Assembly (NCBI GenBank): GCA_019828595.1 | Contig: JAHQRK010000021.1 | Coordinates: forward strand, 1,470,235 to 1,534,234 | Origin: Aphanomyces cochlioides | Lineage: Eukaryota > Oomycota > Saprolegniomycetes > Saprolegniales > Verrucalvaceae | Direction: 5' to 3' | DNA: 64,000 nt | In this document: piece by piece, positions 1 through 9,328 of the stretch | How positions within the stretch are numbered: the stretch's first letter is position 1 | Layout: every line of letters begins with the position of its first letter | Notes under the pieces: model-generated | The model's input: only the letters and a program-made list of their open reading frames with translations | What the model was told of the DNA's origin: nothing | Databases searched by the model: none | Position numbers and translations under genes: made by a program

Positions 1-167
1 TCTTCAACAGCTCCACACATCGGCATGCCTGCCTTACAATCCGAGAGAGCCAAACGAGCGACACAAATCTCTTGTGGGAAGACGATGAGGATGATGATGA
101 TTTGCCCATGGAACTGAACCTTGCCATCGACGCCATCGTCGGCCAGCTCACGCACAAGTGGCGATAA
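1..167 (+). CDS. 3' end of an unknown protein gene (partial)
   Basis: An open frame runs from position 3 to a TAA at 165-167, giving the last 54 residues of a protein whose start lies outside the window. The tail has an acidic run (EDDEDDDD) followed by LPMELNLAIDAIVGQLTHKWR. The residues look protein-like and the frame is open from the window edge, but no family is recognised. It could also be the last exon of a longer gene. Confidence 0.5.
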   Translation, partial: FNSSTHRHACLTIRESQTSDTNLLWEDDEDDDDLPMELNLAIDAIVGQLTHKWR

Positions 168-666
168 TTGTAGATCGATCTATGTTAACTTAACTTGTTT
201 TATATCCATCATACCCAGAAGCCAACCAGCGTTCCACACGAGCACGTGGAGACGACAGCAGTGCTGCTTTCTGCTACGGATCCGCTGCGATCGTCCTTCG
301 CTCGCCGACGAGTGGCTGACGTGCCGCGTCCGAGCGAGCAAAGCGCGCATGATACAGGCTGAAGTTCTATGCAGTTCGCGGGGTCCACGTCCGAGACTTC
401 CGAGACTAGAGAGAGAAACATGAGCATGACGTGGTGGTTCAATCGCGTACTAATGCTCAATCGCAGGTTTGACCCTTGTCTCCGTACTTTCTGGTGAAGC
501 TTAAAGCATGGTTTGGAGCAGAAGAAGACATTGTTGGAGTGACGACTGTTCCCTGGTATACTCGCGCCGAACTTGCCGCACGACGCACAGAAGTGCGGCG
601 CCAGCAAAAGTGACGGCATCATGATATGGGCGTAATGTTGTTTTATGAGTAAAAACGTCTTGCCAT
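168..666. other. intergenic, no gene recognised
   Basis: About 500 bp between the partial gene and the WD40 gene. Short open frames exist on both strands but none resembles a known protein. It should hold the promoter of the WD40 gene; no clear element is visible. Confidence 0.4.
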
Positions 667-1929
667 GTGGAAACCGCCAATACGATGTGGTTTGGCATGA
701 GTCCTCTGCGATGGAATCGACCAACGCACGCGGTCATGCCGCGCCAGCCACGCATGAAACAAAGCAGACGAGTACATTTGCATCCTTCTGCCGCCAAGCA
801 AGACGCCATCTCGACCGCCGCGCCGGCGCCGCCAACGACAACATCCAACCAAGTCAACATAACGATTAAGCCGACAACTTTGTCGACCAAAGACAACAAC
901 GAGATGACGCAGCAAGATCCACCACGAACTCTACCAGGTCCAGCGTCGACGCAGACTCTCTTTGGCCATACCGCCGGCGTCTGCGCACTCCTGGCGTCGG
1001 ATGACCGATACATCATCTCTGGCTCAATTGACATGACGCTCCGTGTGTGGTCGCGTGGTTCTATGCATTGCTACCATGTCCTCCGCGGCCATCGAGACGT
1101 CGTCTGCGCCGTCGCACTGAATCGAACGTACCTGCTTTCAGCATCACATGACATGACGGTCGGCGTCTGGCTCGCACAACAAGAGTTTCGTCTCCAGCGG
1201 CGGCTGCAAGGACACACTGGCCACGTCACACACGTCGCCTTCCTTCCGTCTGACGAGCACATCGCTGCCACTTGCTCCGAAGACAAGACGCTGCGACTAT
1301 GGCGCGTCGACGTTGGCCTTTGCACCGCTGTCCTTGCTACTGGACATTCCAGTCGAGTCAGCTGCGTGCTGCCGCTCTCTAGTGCGATCTGGTCTGGCGG
1401 CGCTGATGCTACTGTGTGCGTCTGGACACTTCCTGATGGCCATCTCTCGACATCCTTCCGCGCGCATGCCAAGACCGTCCAGAGCATTGTGTCCTTCGCA
1501 AGCGACTCGATCGTTGCCACATCTTCGAATGACGGGCGCGTCCAGTTGTACGACGCCGGGGCGCTCTCGCTCTTGCGCCGATTTGAATTTGGCATGCCGC
1601 TTTATTGGATGGGCATCCTTCGACGGTCTCAAGACCGTGTCGTTATCTCGAGCGGCGATGGACGTCTGCTTTTGATCGATGCGACTCTCGGTACATCCAG
1701 CGAAATTTCAGTCCGTCGAGGTCGATGGCTCGCTCACGTTGCGTTGTGGGATCCGTGGGTCGCTTGTGCAGCCGCCGATGACTTTGTACTGATCGTGGAT
1801 GTAAGAAGCGGGGAGATCAAGGCTGAGATGCAGATTGAAGGTGTGCATGGAGTGGCGTGGCTCAACGGAACAACGCTCCTCCTCTGTGGCGCCGATGGAC
1901 TCATTCACGCCGCAAACTTTGCCATTTAA
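667..1929 (+). CDS. WD40-repeat protein
   Basis: Intronless frame of 420 codons. Repeat units are visible from about residue 95 to the end: LFGHTAGVCALLAS...LRVW, VLRGHRDVVCAVAL...VGVW, LQGHTGHVTHVAFL...LRLW, then ATGHSSRVSCVLPL...VCVW and weaker blades up to the C-terminus. This fits a single 7- or 8-bladed beta-propeller, a protein-binding scaffold; the partner cannot be told. The first ~80 residues are Pro/Ala/Thr-rich, and an in-frame ATG at 904 just before the first blade is an equally good or better start. The gene is convergent with the ApaG gene: its stop ends at 1929 and the facing stop begins at 1932. Confidence 0.85.
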   Translation: METANTMWFGMSPLRWNRPTHAVMPRQPRMKQSRRVHLHPSAAKQDAISTAAPAPPTTTSNQVNITIKPTTLSTKDNNEMTQQDPPRTLPGPASTQTLFGHTAGVCALLASDDRYIISGSIDMTLRVWSRGSMHCYHVLRGHRDVVCAVALNRTYLLSASHDMTVGVWLAQQEFRLQRRLQGHTGHVTHVAFLPSDEHIAATCSEDKTLRLWRVDVGLCTAVLATGHSSRVSCVLPLSSAIWSGGADATVCVWTLPDGHLSTSFRAHAKTVQSIVSFASDSIVATSSNDGRVQLYDAGALSLLRRFEFGMPLYWMGILRRSQDRVVISSGDGRLLLIDATLGTSSEISVRRGRWLAHVALWDPWVACAAADDFVLIVDVRSGEIKAEMQIEGVHGVAWLNGTTLLLCGADGLIHAANFAI

Positions 1930-1931
1930 CA

Positions 1932-2851
1932 TTACTGCAGCATCATCGCTTCCATGACAGTCGGTTGGAGCGAAAACGGAGCGACGATCGCATCAAATGG
2001 CACTTCTTGCCCGTCTGCGTCGAAACGAATCGCATGGAGACAACCTCGGACGGATCCCGTAACGCTTTCGAGGTCAACACCACTCGCGTACTCAAAGATC
2101 TCGCCTGAGAGACGTCAGCACAAGAGAGAAAGGAAGCCGAAGTACCTGGAAGAATCGTTGGTGTTTGCCCAACGACTTGCGGTGTGTGCCGAGGGAGAAT
2201 TTCGCGCTTCTTTCCGCCGTGATCAAAGATGTAATGGCGACCGGTGATCTTGATTGGCACGGACCCATCGTTCAAGACGCGAATGCGGTATGTGTAGCGG
2301 AATCGATGTGAGGATGGATCGGACGGATGCGGAATGTACTGCCCCGTTGCTTCGACGACAACATCGTCCGTCCTGGTCACTACAAGCCATCAAGGTCAAA
2401 ATACACCGAAGGACGTTGCAATACCGCTGGATGATTCGGCAAGCAGACGTTGATGCGAGATTTCTTCTATGGCCCACATCATTTCGTCCAGTCTACCGCT
2501 CAAAGCAGGAGCAAATGTGATCTTTGCCCCTTCCCGAAATTTCATGCGCACCAATTCGACAAGATCAACGTTGTCTCCATGCGGAGAAAGGGATTTCTGC
2601 AGTCGAAGCCACCGGACTCGCTCATCTGGCGGTGCAAATGACGACGGCTTCCTTTGATCGTGGCCTCGAGGGAGAAGTACCCATTGTCCCCATTGCTCTG
2701 TCGCCGGTGTTTCTCGCAAACGAAAGCCCGGTACGGCCACGAGCTTGCGCACGTCTCGAAGAATGATCTTGTACCTACGAGAAACGATTCATCACGTTCG
2801 TTGTCGCGCCAAGGGAGCGGCTTACAGAGCCTTGATCGCACTTGGTCTCAT
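1932..2851 (-). CDS. LYR-motif / ApaG (DUF525) fusion protein
   Basis: Four exons join in phase: 2851-2826, 2774-2425, 2379-2146 and 2104-1932, with GT-AG introns of 51, 45 and 41 nt, for 260 residues. The N-terminus (MRPSAIKALYKIILRDVRKL) carries a LYR-like tripeptide region, and VELVRMKFREGAKI at about residues 85-98 resembles the second LYR helix (FR motif). The C-terminal ~120 residues are an ApaG domain: YTYRIRVLNDG, GRHYIFDHGGKK, VVGQTPTILPGEIFEYASGVDL, then AIRFDADGQEVPFDAIVAPFSL. Only the spliced frame gives the full ApaG signature, which supports the exon model. LYR proteins usually act in mitochondria with the acyl carrier protein in Fe-S or complex assembly. ApaG domains occur in FBXO3 and POLDIP2. 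The fused role is unknown. Confidence 0.8.
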
Positions 2852-3241
2852 GTGAGTGGAAGCAGCTCGAGTTCAAAGTGATTTTTGAGTAATTGGTCAA
2901 AATTTTACAATTATATCCAATAAAACCTAGATATAGTAAAAATTCGACCAATCAATTTGCTTTCAGGAATGGCTATAAAATTTTAAATATCAAGAATCAA
3001 TTATTACTTGATTTGAGAATTACAGTTGACTATTCTTTTTTAAAATTATTGCATACTTCAAGTAGCGAATGAATTTGAAATATCTTTAAAAAACAAAAAA
3101 AATTGCAAATGCCTGTCAAATATATGTATCTCACTATGTGCAACGAGTTGTGGGACCCATTTTTAATTTTATTTTCAATTTATTTTTCTAATTTCTTTTC
3201 CCAGCAAGTGGAATTTCAACTGCGGACAACAAGCGTCGAGG
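2852..3241. other. AT-rich intergenic spacer
   Basis: Strongly AT-rich from about 2880 to 3200 with no open frame of note. It separates two divergently transcribed genes (the ApaG fusion and the zinc-knuckle protein) and must hold both promoters. Confidence 0.5.
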
Positions 3242-3856
3242 ATGGATCATCGGTACGACGACTATGAAACGACCCGAGACTCCCGCAAAGGGCTCAATCC
3301 GCTCCTCCCAGCCAACAATATTGTCCACAGCAGCGCAGTTCTTAAAATGACGGGCATTTGGACCAAGACAATTGGATATGACCCATACGCACAAGAAGCT
3401 GATCGCCAAGAGAAAGAGAAAGCTGCTGCTGCATCAAGAGAGAAAGCTAAGGATATCCTTGCGATGGTCACACAGTCGAATCGGGGAGTAAGTTATTTAT
3501 CACGGATTCGTCTGATGGCGACAGTAGAACGTGGCCCGTGGAGCATGCAAAAAGTGCGGCATGATGGGACATCTTACGTTCCAATGCCGCAATTTTGAAA
3601 TGCACAAGAAAGAGGTAAAACTTTCCTTGCCTATGCTTGTATAACGCCTTTGTTTACTAAATAGTCTTCAGACGACGATAGCGACAGTGGTAGCAGCGAC
3701 GACAGCGACGATGATGACGACGAAGCATCCAAGAAGCGAAAACGGTCTTCAGAGAAAAAGAAAAAGTCCAAAAAGGACAAGAAGGACAAGAAGGACAAGA
3801 AGGCAAAGAAGAAGAAGGAAAAGAAGGAGAAAAAGAAGAAGCAGAGAAGGGATTAG
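3242..3856 (+). CDS. SREK1IP1-like zinc-knuckle splicing-associated protein
   Basis: Three exons join in frame: 3242-3487, 3528-3614 and 3665-3856, with introns of 40 nt (GTAAGT donor) and 50 nt, for 174 residues. Exon 2 encodes a CCHC knuckle, ACKKCGMMGHLTFQCRN, closely matching the signature of animal SREK1-interacting protein 1 (CKKCGxxGHLTFxCRN). Exon 3 encodes a Ser/Asp-rich acidic run followed by a Lys-rich tail (KKDKKDKKDKKAKKKK), also as in that family. The N-terminal 82 residues (YDDYETTRDSRKGLNPLLP..., then a Lys/Glu/Ala helix) are extra compared with the animal protein. It is probably a nuclear, spliceosome-linked RNA-binding protein; function is inferred from homology. Confidence 0.85.
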
Positions 3857-3895
3857 CTCAAGTACCCATTCGTGCGGTACTGGAATGTGTCATAT

Positions 3896-6836
3896 CTAGC
3901 CAAGGCATGATGATGAGCAATCGATGAGTTTTACGTACAATTTAGTGCGGACACTGCCGGCGCTTCGAGCGACAAGTGTGATTGCATGCTGGCGAACCCA
4001 TCCTTCATCTGACGCGTCCACGCACAGTCTGTCCTTCATGCGACGGCACGCATCGTACCCAGTATCCCCTGCAAAGCATGGAAATGGTGACTCGAGCGCA
4101 GTCACTCGAACCAGCGCGAGGAGCTGTGTCAGTGTCAAGACTTGCAACGGCAAAGGAACTTACCCGCGTCGCGTGTCGATGGAGCGCAACAAGGCCGTCA
4201 GCCAGGAGGCCTTGGAATGCCGTCATACCGGTTGGGCCCATAACTTGAATCATTTCATCTGTGAGTTTGAACGGCGCACGTTCAATCGAGAAGGAACCGC
4301 CCGGCGCCGTGCCAAAGCAAAAGCCGAAGTCAATGTGCATGACATAGCCGTCGGCGTGGAGCATCAGGTTGCCATTATGTCGGTCTTTGATCTGCCAGAC
4401 CACCATACCTCAGGACGAGCAGACACGTAGTCTTACCTGGAGGACATAGCAGAAGAGACTGTACGCCGCCATGCTTCGGATGAAGTTTTTCCTCGCGACC
4501 TACAATCAATTCCTTTACAGGTGTCGCCTCACGACGCTGACAAGACCTGAAAGTGCGGTGTGTCGGGTGTGCCATAGCGCTTGGTAAAGATGTCCATCAG
4601 TGTGGCAGTTGGTCCGCCAGTAGAGCTTAGAAAGTGCTTCTTGGCGTCAGAAATAGACATGGAATCGATCAGGACCTCCATGAGACCGCAGTCTTCACCA
4701 CAGCACATGATGCTACAACCTCAGTCAAGCACAAGTCGAGAAGACGAAGGGAATACGAGTAAGGGCGGAGCCAGAGTTGATCGCCACTGCCCATGCCTTC
4801 TTGCTGAAAGATTCCGTCAAAGAGGTGCATGAGCTGCATCACAAATACTTCTTGGCGCATGTCGTCGAAGCTCTTGGCTATCACAGGGACGACGTCCCAT
4901 CCAGCAACCTACAAGTCTTTCAGGAAACAACTCGGGAGTCAGGCGATCGTACGAGCTCTTTGTTGCGAGACCGCGCGGCACGTATCCTGTCTTTCTTGTC
5001 GAGGAAGCTCTCCACATGATGCGGTGTTGAGACGTTTGCAATGTCGTCGAATGACGCATCCAAGAGCGAGAGATGCGTCTCGACCATCGTTGGTTCTCGC
5101 GAAGGGCCTGACGATGAAGACACTGCGACGTCCAGTACGTCCTGCAGCAGTTGATCCGCAAAGTAGACGACGGGATTGAGTGGTGCAGGGCGTAAAGTCA
5201 TCATTGGCGGCAGCGAGACGCCTTCAAACCAAACCATCGTCGGTGCTCGTGCTTTGGTCGAGAAGACAGTGCCTTCGTCCAGGAGAACATCTAGAACTCG
5301 CACTGGAGTGTCGAGGGGAAGCACGGCTTTGGCTGGCATGGTCTCCCGCAGCCGCGCCAGGACGACCGGGAGATGTTTTTTGCGATCTCGAGGATCGTCG
5401 ATTAGTCGTTTGAAGTTTTGGCTCGCGACTACCAAGGAATGGACGAGATGCATTGTGTCTTCGAAAACAACGAGTGGATCTTCTACCTCTGGAACGCTGT
5501 CGGCCATGGCAAATTCCCTCAAGAGGGCTTCCATCTCGTCGGCGTCGACTTCAGTGATCATTTGGCCACGGAGACTTGCCGCCGACGAAACAATCGACGA
5601 GGAGGAGGAAGGCGTGGACGTGGGCAATGGATCCAAGTAGAACGCGCCACTTGAATATTCGGCTCGCATGCGGCTCTGAACGCGATCGATCTCTGACGAC
5701 GTCGTCGCAGCGAGCCATTCGCCAAATAGACCTGACTGTGACGAACCAAGTAGCACTTGCGATGCATTGAAGAGAGATTGGAGCTGCTGGTGATGTGCAC
5801 GTGTGAGCTGAGGACCATAGCACGTCTCGGCCATCTTGGCTGTTGCGACAGCACTGAGACTGAGCTGACAAGCGTAGACTTCGATAAGCACGATGGCAGC
5901 AAAGCGGGAGTTATCTTTGGCTCTAGCGGCATCGACTCGTGCAGCTTCGCATTCCCAAGCAGTCTTAATGGCTAGTTGAGTGGAACGGCGGCAAACCCCA
6001 GAGAGGAAGTGAAGATAGAAGAGCTGCATGTTGACAGACTGACAGCCGCTCCAGTAGATGATGCCCCAGTGGAGGATTTGTGGCCAGTAAAGCTCTACAT
6101 CCACGATACGGACGTCAGCATGGACCGACAATTGAGCAAGAAGCGTCACAATCATCATGGGGTTCTTCACATAAACGTACAAACCAAGGACAAGAGAGAA
6201 AGTATCGACTTCAGTGGTCATCAGCATCTTCTTTTGCAGTTTGAGCACTGGTTGACGCTCTGCCGAACGAAAGAGCCGCCAATGGCGCGTTTCCTTCCAT
6301 ATGCCGTATGGAGTTTGACTCAATTGCTCGACCATGTTCGTCCATGCTTCCAATTGCACATGAGCAGCTTCATAGCATGTATGGAAATCGACCTCTTCAG
6401 CAAGATGAGACGCCAGTGAAGTATCGTCGTTGGCTGAGGCAAAAGCAGCTTGCAACGCGTGCATCCATGCATCTCGTTCGGTTTTCGACTTGGTGTAACA
6501 CGTCCATCGCTCTCCCTTGATCGTTTCGACGAAGAATCGCTCACCGAGGAAATCTGACTCGTCCAGCGATGCAGCCATGCATACAATCGTTGCAATCGTG
6601 CCATCCGAGGTGTGCCACGTGAGAGATCCATCGCTCTGCAGCCAACACAACGTTCGATACGATGTGTCGTTGATTGAGAGATGCAGAGTCAGGTACGCCT
6701 TGTAAATGTACGACTGGACGGGCCTGGTCAAAGACGAGTCGTTCTTCCTCACTGTGGCATTGGTTTCCTCGACAAGGGGCGCAATCGTCGCTCTTCGACG
6801 ACTCGCCGACTTGTCGCGATCGAGGCTCATCACCAT
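3896..6836 (-). CDS. phosphatidylinositol 4-kinase with N-terminal PH domain
   Basis: Six exons join in phase: 6836-4953, 4908-4757, 4712-4547, 4499-4437, 4391-4164 and 4123-3896, with introns of 40-47 nt, for about 906 residues. Residues ~40-135 form a PH domain (SYIYKAYLTLHLSIND...RFFVETIKGERWTCYTKSKTERDAWMHALQAAF). A helical lipid-kinase region follows (~200-340). The catalytic end has VAGWDVVPVIAKSFDDMRQE, LWLRPYSIMCCGEDCGLMEVL, the loop IKDRHNGNLML, HIDFGF (DFG) and APFKLTDEMIQVMG, as in type III PI4K. The tail ALESPFPCF...TKLYVKLID closes the kinase fold. It makes PtdIns4P at Golgi or plasma membrane; the PH domain suggests lipid targeting. It is far shorter than PI4K-alpha. Confidence 0.9.
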
Positions 6837-7415
6837 CTCTCACGGCGATTCCTCGATTACGTAACCGGTCGCAACAACAATTTTTAAATAATATTCACTG
6901 GAAAAAGTAATTGAAATTGATTTTTCTATTTTATTTCATGTCAAATTTTGGGAAATATTTTTCCACCAATCACATTGCGCAGGAATTCTGTCAATAAATA
7001 TCTCACCACATGGTTGGATGCGGGGTGGGGTTTGGGGGTGCAGGGGTTATACTGACACAGAACAAAAGAGATGGTTTCCCTTTGCCTCGTGTCATCGTCA
7101 GCCCAGCATATTAATACCAATATCTCACTCTACCGTAGCGCATTAGTCACGTATCATGGCTCAGCACGATCTCGCACCTTAAATGTGCCTCGCCAAGCTC
7201 GTTTTACCCCCAGCTGAGGCTCCATGGCCTTTGTTTTCATCGTCATTTTCGAGTGTCCAGCTTATTACAATTTGAAGAGTTTAGTGGGTTTACGCTGCAA
7301 TTTTCATCCTGGAAGGGGATGTAATCACGCCGCGAAATGTACGTCGTGTGATGAGAAATAGGCGAGATTGGGATGTGATATTCTCTAGCATTCTTTAGAA
7401 GCGGCGACTCAATCT
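6837..7415. other. intergenic with a telomere-like G tract
   Basis: No gene recognised. The first ~150 bp are AT-rich and presumably hold the PI4K promoter. At about 7019-7047 lies a G-rich run containing GGGGTTTGGGGGTGC, resembling the terminal repeat at the right end of the window. Confidence 0.5.
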
Positions 7416-7649
7416 GTGCTATCAAGTGTGCTTACAGGGCTCGATGACTTGACAAAGTCCGCTGAAGGATCGCCAAGTGAACTACTCGACACCTTTCAAG
7501 ATCTCCAAGACAAAGTTGATTGGTTGGATATTCACGAAAATACGACATTTGTCGTTCGATTGTGTCGAAGATTCGTGGGAGCCATCGGATTCAATATGGA
7601 TGGCTCGCAGCGAAGAGCGACATGGGACTCTGAAGAATTCATGATATAA
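7416..7649 (+). CDS. hypothetical protein or last exon of an unrecognised gene
   Basis: The open frame ends in a TAA at ~7647 and encodes LDDLTKSAEGSPSELLDTFQDLQDKVDWLDIHENTTFVVRLCRRFVGAIGF. The segment looks helical and protein-like. The stretch ELLDTFQDLQDKVDWLDI loosely recalls the HspBP1/Fes1 N-terminal repeat, but this is too weak to assign. No convincing start or upstream exon was found. It may be a gene remnant. Confidence 0.3.
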   Translation: MLSSVLTGLDDLTKSAEGSPSELLDTFQDLQDKVDWLDIHENTTFVVRLCRRFVGAIGFNMDGSQRRATWDSEEFMI

Positions 7650-7682
7650 ACATTTGCCACGCATGTAATATATTCACTCGCC

Positions 7683-9143
7683 CTAGTCGAACCCTGGCGT
7701 CTCCACGACAATCTCCTCCAAGCCGGCTTTTTGCTTGACGATGGCTTCGACGCGGGGGCACGCCTCGAGATCCTTCCCGCGGGTCTCGTAGCCGAATACC
7801 AAGAGGACAATGGCAATGAAGATAAGAGGGCCGCCACCAGCAACCCACATGATCGTCTTGATGCCCCATCCAGCACCCAACATGATAGGCACGATGTACG
7901 ATCCAGCAATAGCCCCCACGCGACTCACACCACCAGGGTAGGCACAGCCCATGGCACGGATGTTGGTCGGATAGTTTTCAGGCGTGTACGCGTACAACGA
8001 TCCCCAAGCGCCGAGCATAAACCAGGACATGAGAGAACCAGTGATCAAGAGGTTCGCTTCCGTGCCTTCGACGTAGCCAAAAGCCATTGCAGCACCAAAG
8101 GAACCCATCAAGTAGACAAATAGCGTCATCTTGCGGCCAAAGATTTCGACAGCAAATGCAGCACTGAGGTAGCCAGGAAGCTGCCAGAAGACAATCAAGA
8201 GCATTTGCCACGTCGAGCCATTGATGTCGTAGTCGCTAGCGCGCAAGATTGGGAGCCACGTGAAGATAGAGAAGTACGTGAAGGAAATGCCTGTCCACAC
8301 TGTCCAAAGCACAATCGTGCGCGAGAGAGACTCCCCTTGGAAGAGTAGAGCCACTCGCTCGCATTGGCTCAAGTTGGTCCACATACTCGCAAGCGGCGTT
8401 GTGTCCTTCTCACCCTCAATCGGATGACTAGCGACACCATGGGCCAACTCAATTGATTGAACAATCGCCTCGGCTTCGGGCATGCGACCCACAGACGCTA
8501 GCCACTTGGGCGACTCGGGGAGGCAAAGTCGGATGACGATTGCATAAAGCGCAGGAATGGCTGAAATGTAGAAAATAACTCGCCAGCTGACGTACTTGAT
8601 GAGCTCATTGCAGAGAATCACAGCTAGCATGCATCCAATGGCCCAGAAGGACTCAAGAACCACAATGATGCGGCCACGGACTGGTGTGGGGGCCATTTCT
8701 TGCACGAGAACGGACGCGACGGGAAGTTCGCCACCCAAGCCAAAGCCAGTCAAGAATCGGAAAATGAACAGAGCGCCAAAGCTCTTGGATGTGCCACAGA
8801 GAAGAGTGCCGACCATGAAGATGACCAACGTGGCCATGAACATGCTCTTGCGGCCGTACAGATCTGCCAGCTGACCAAAGAGGAACGAGCCAAAGAGGGA
8901 GCCAGCAAACGCCGCTGAGCCAAGCAGCCCAGATTCGTGGCTGCCGCTGGGAATGCCAAGGTCAGAAGCCCAGCCATCTTTGACAAGACCCAAGTAGATG
9001 AAGATAAACGTGTCCATCGAGTCCATCGCCCAGCCAAAGCCCGTCTTGAAGAGCATACCCCAGTAGTACGGCGAAATATTGAGACACCCGATCGTCGGAA
9101 GCGCGTCCAGGCGGCGTGTAATCGCTTGGACGTTAGCTGCCAT
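7683..9143 (-). CDS. MFS transporter, SV2/NiaP-like (copy 1)
   Basis: 486 residues from the ATG at 9143, chosen because the paralogues start with the same MAxNVQxITRRLDALPT block; the frame continues 42 codons upstream without support. About 12 hydrophobic segments are seen. Family motifs: GQLADLYGRKSMF after TM2, SWRVIFYISAIPAL, PESPKWLASVGRM before the central loop, and AYTPENYPTNIRAMGCAYPGG near TM11. This pattern fits organic-anion/nicotinate/SV2-type members of the sugar-porter side of the major facilitator superfamily; the substrate is unknown. It is intronless, as are its paralogues. It is most similar to the copy at 22755-24209, in protein and even in antisense frames. Confidence 0.88.
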   Translation of the reverse strand: MAANVQAITRRLDALPTIGCLNISPYYWGMLFKTGFGWAMDSMDTFIFIYLGLVKDGWASDLGIPSGSHESGLLGSAAFAGSLFGSFLFGQLADLYGRKSMFMATLVIFMVGTLLCGTSKSFGALFIFRFLTGFGLGGELPVASVLVQEMAPTPVRGRIIVVLESFWAIGCMLAVILCNELIKYVSWRVIFYISAIPALYAIVIRLCLPESPKWLASVGRMPEAEAIVQSIELAHGVASHPIEGEKDTTPLASMWTNLSQCERVALLFQGESLSRTIVLWTVWTGISFTYFSIFTWLPILRASDYDINGSTWQMLLIVFWQLPGYLSAAFAVEIFGRKMTLFVYLMGSFGAAMAFGYVEGTEANLLITGSLMSWFMLGAWGSLYAYTPENYPTNIRAMGCAYPGGVSRVGAIAGSYIVPIMLGAGWGIKTIMWVAGGGPLIFIAIVLLVFGYETRGKDLEACPRVEAIVKQKAGLEEIVVETPGFD

Positions 9144-9328
9144 CGTTTTCTCAATTCGAATAGTGCCTGCGAACAGCGCTGGCTCGCTCCATGATCTCTT
9201 CGTGGGCAAGTTCTTGGCATCTCCTTCCCATCTCGTCCATGTCCGACAGTCTGGCGGCTTTTTCACCAATCATCCACTGCCCAAGGCCATGAGTCATACG
9301 ATGAGTCACTGTTGAGTCATTAAAATAT

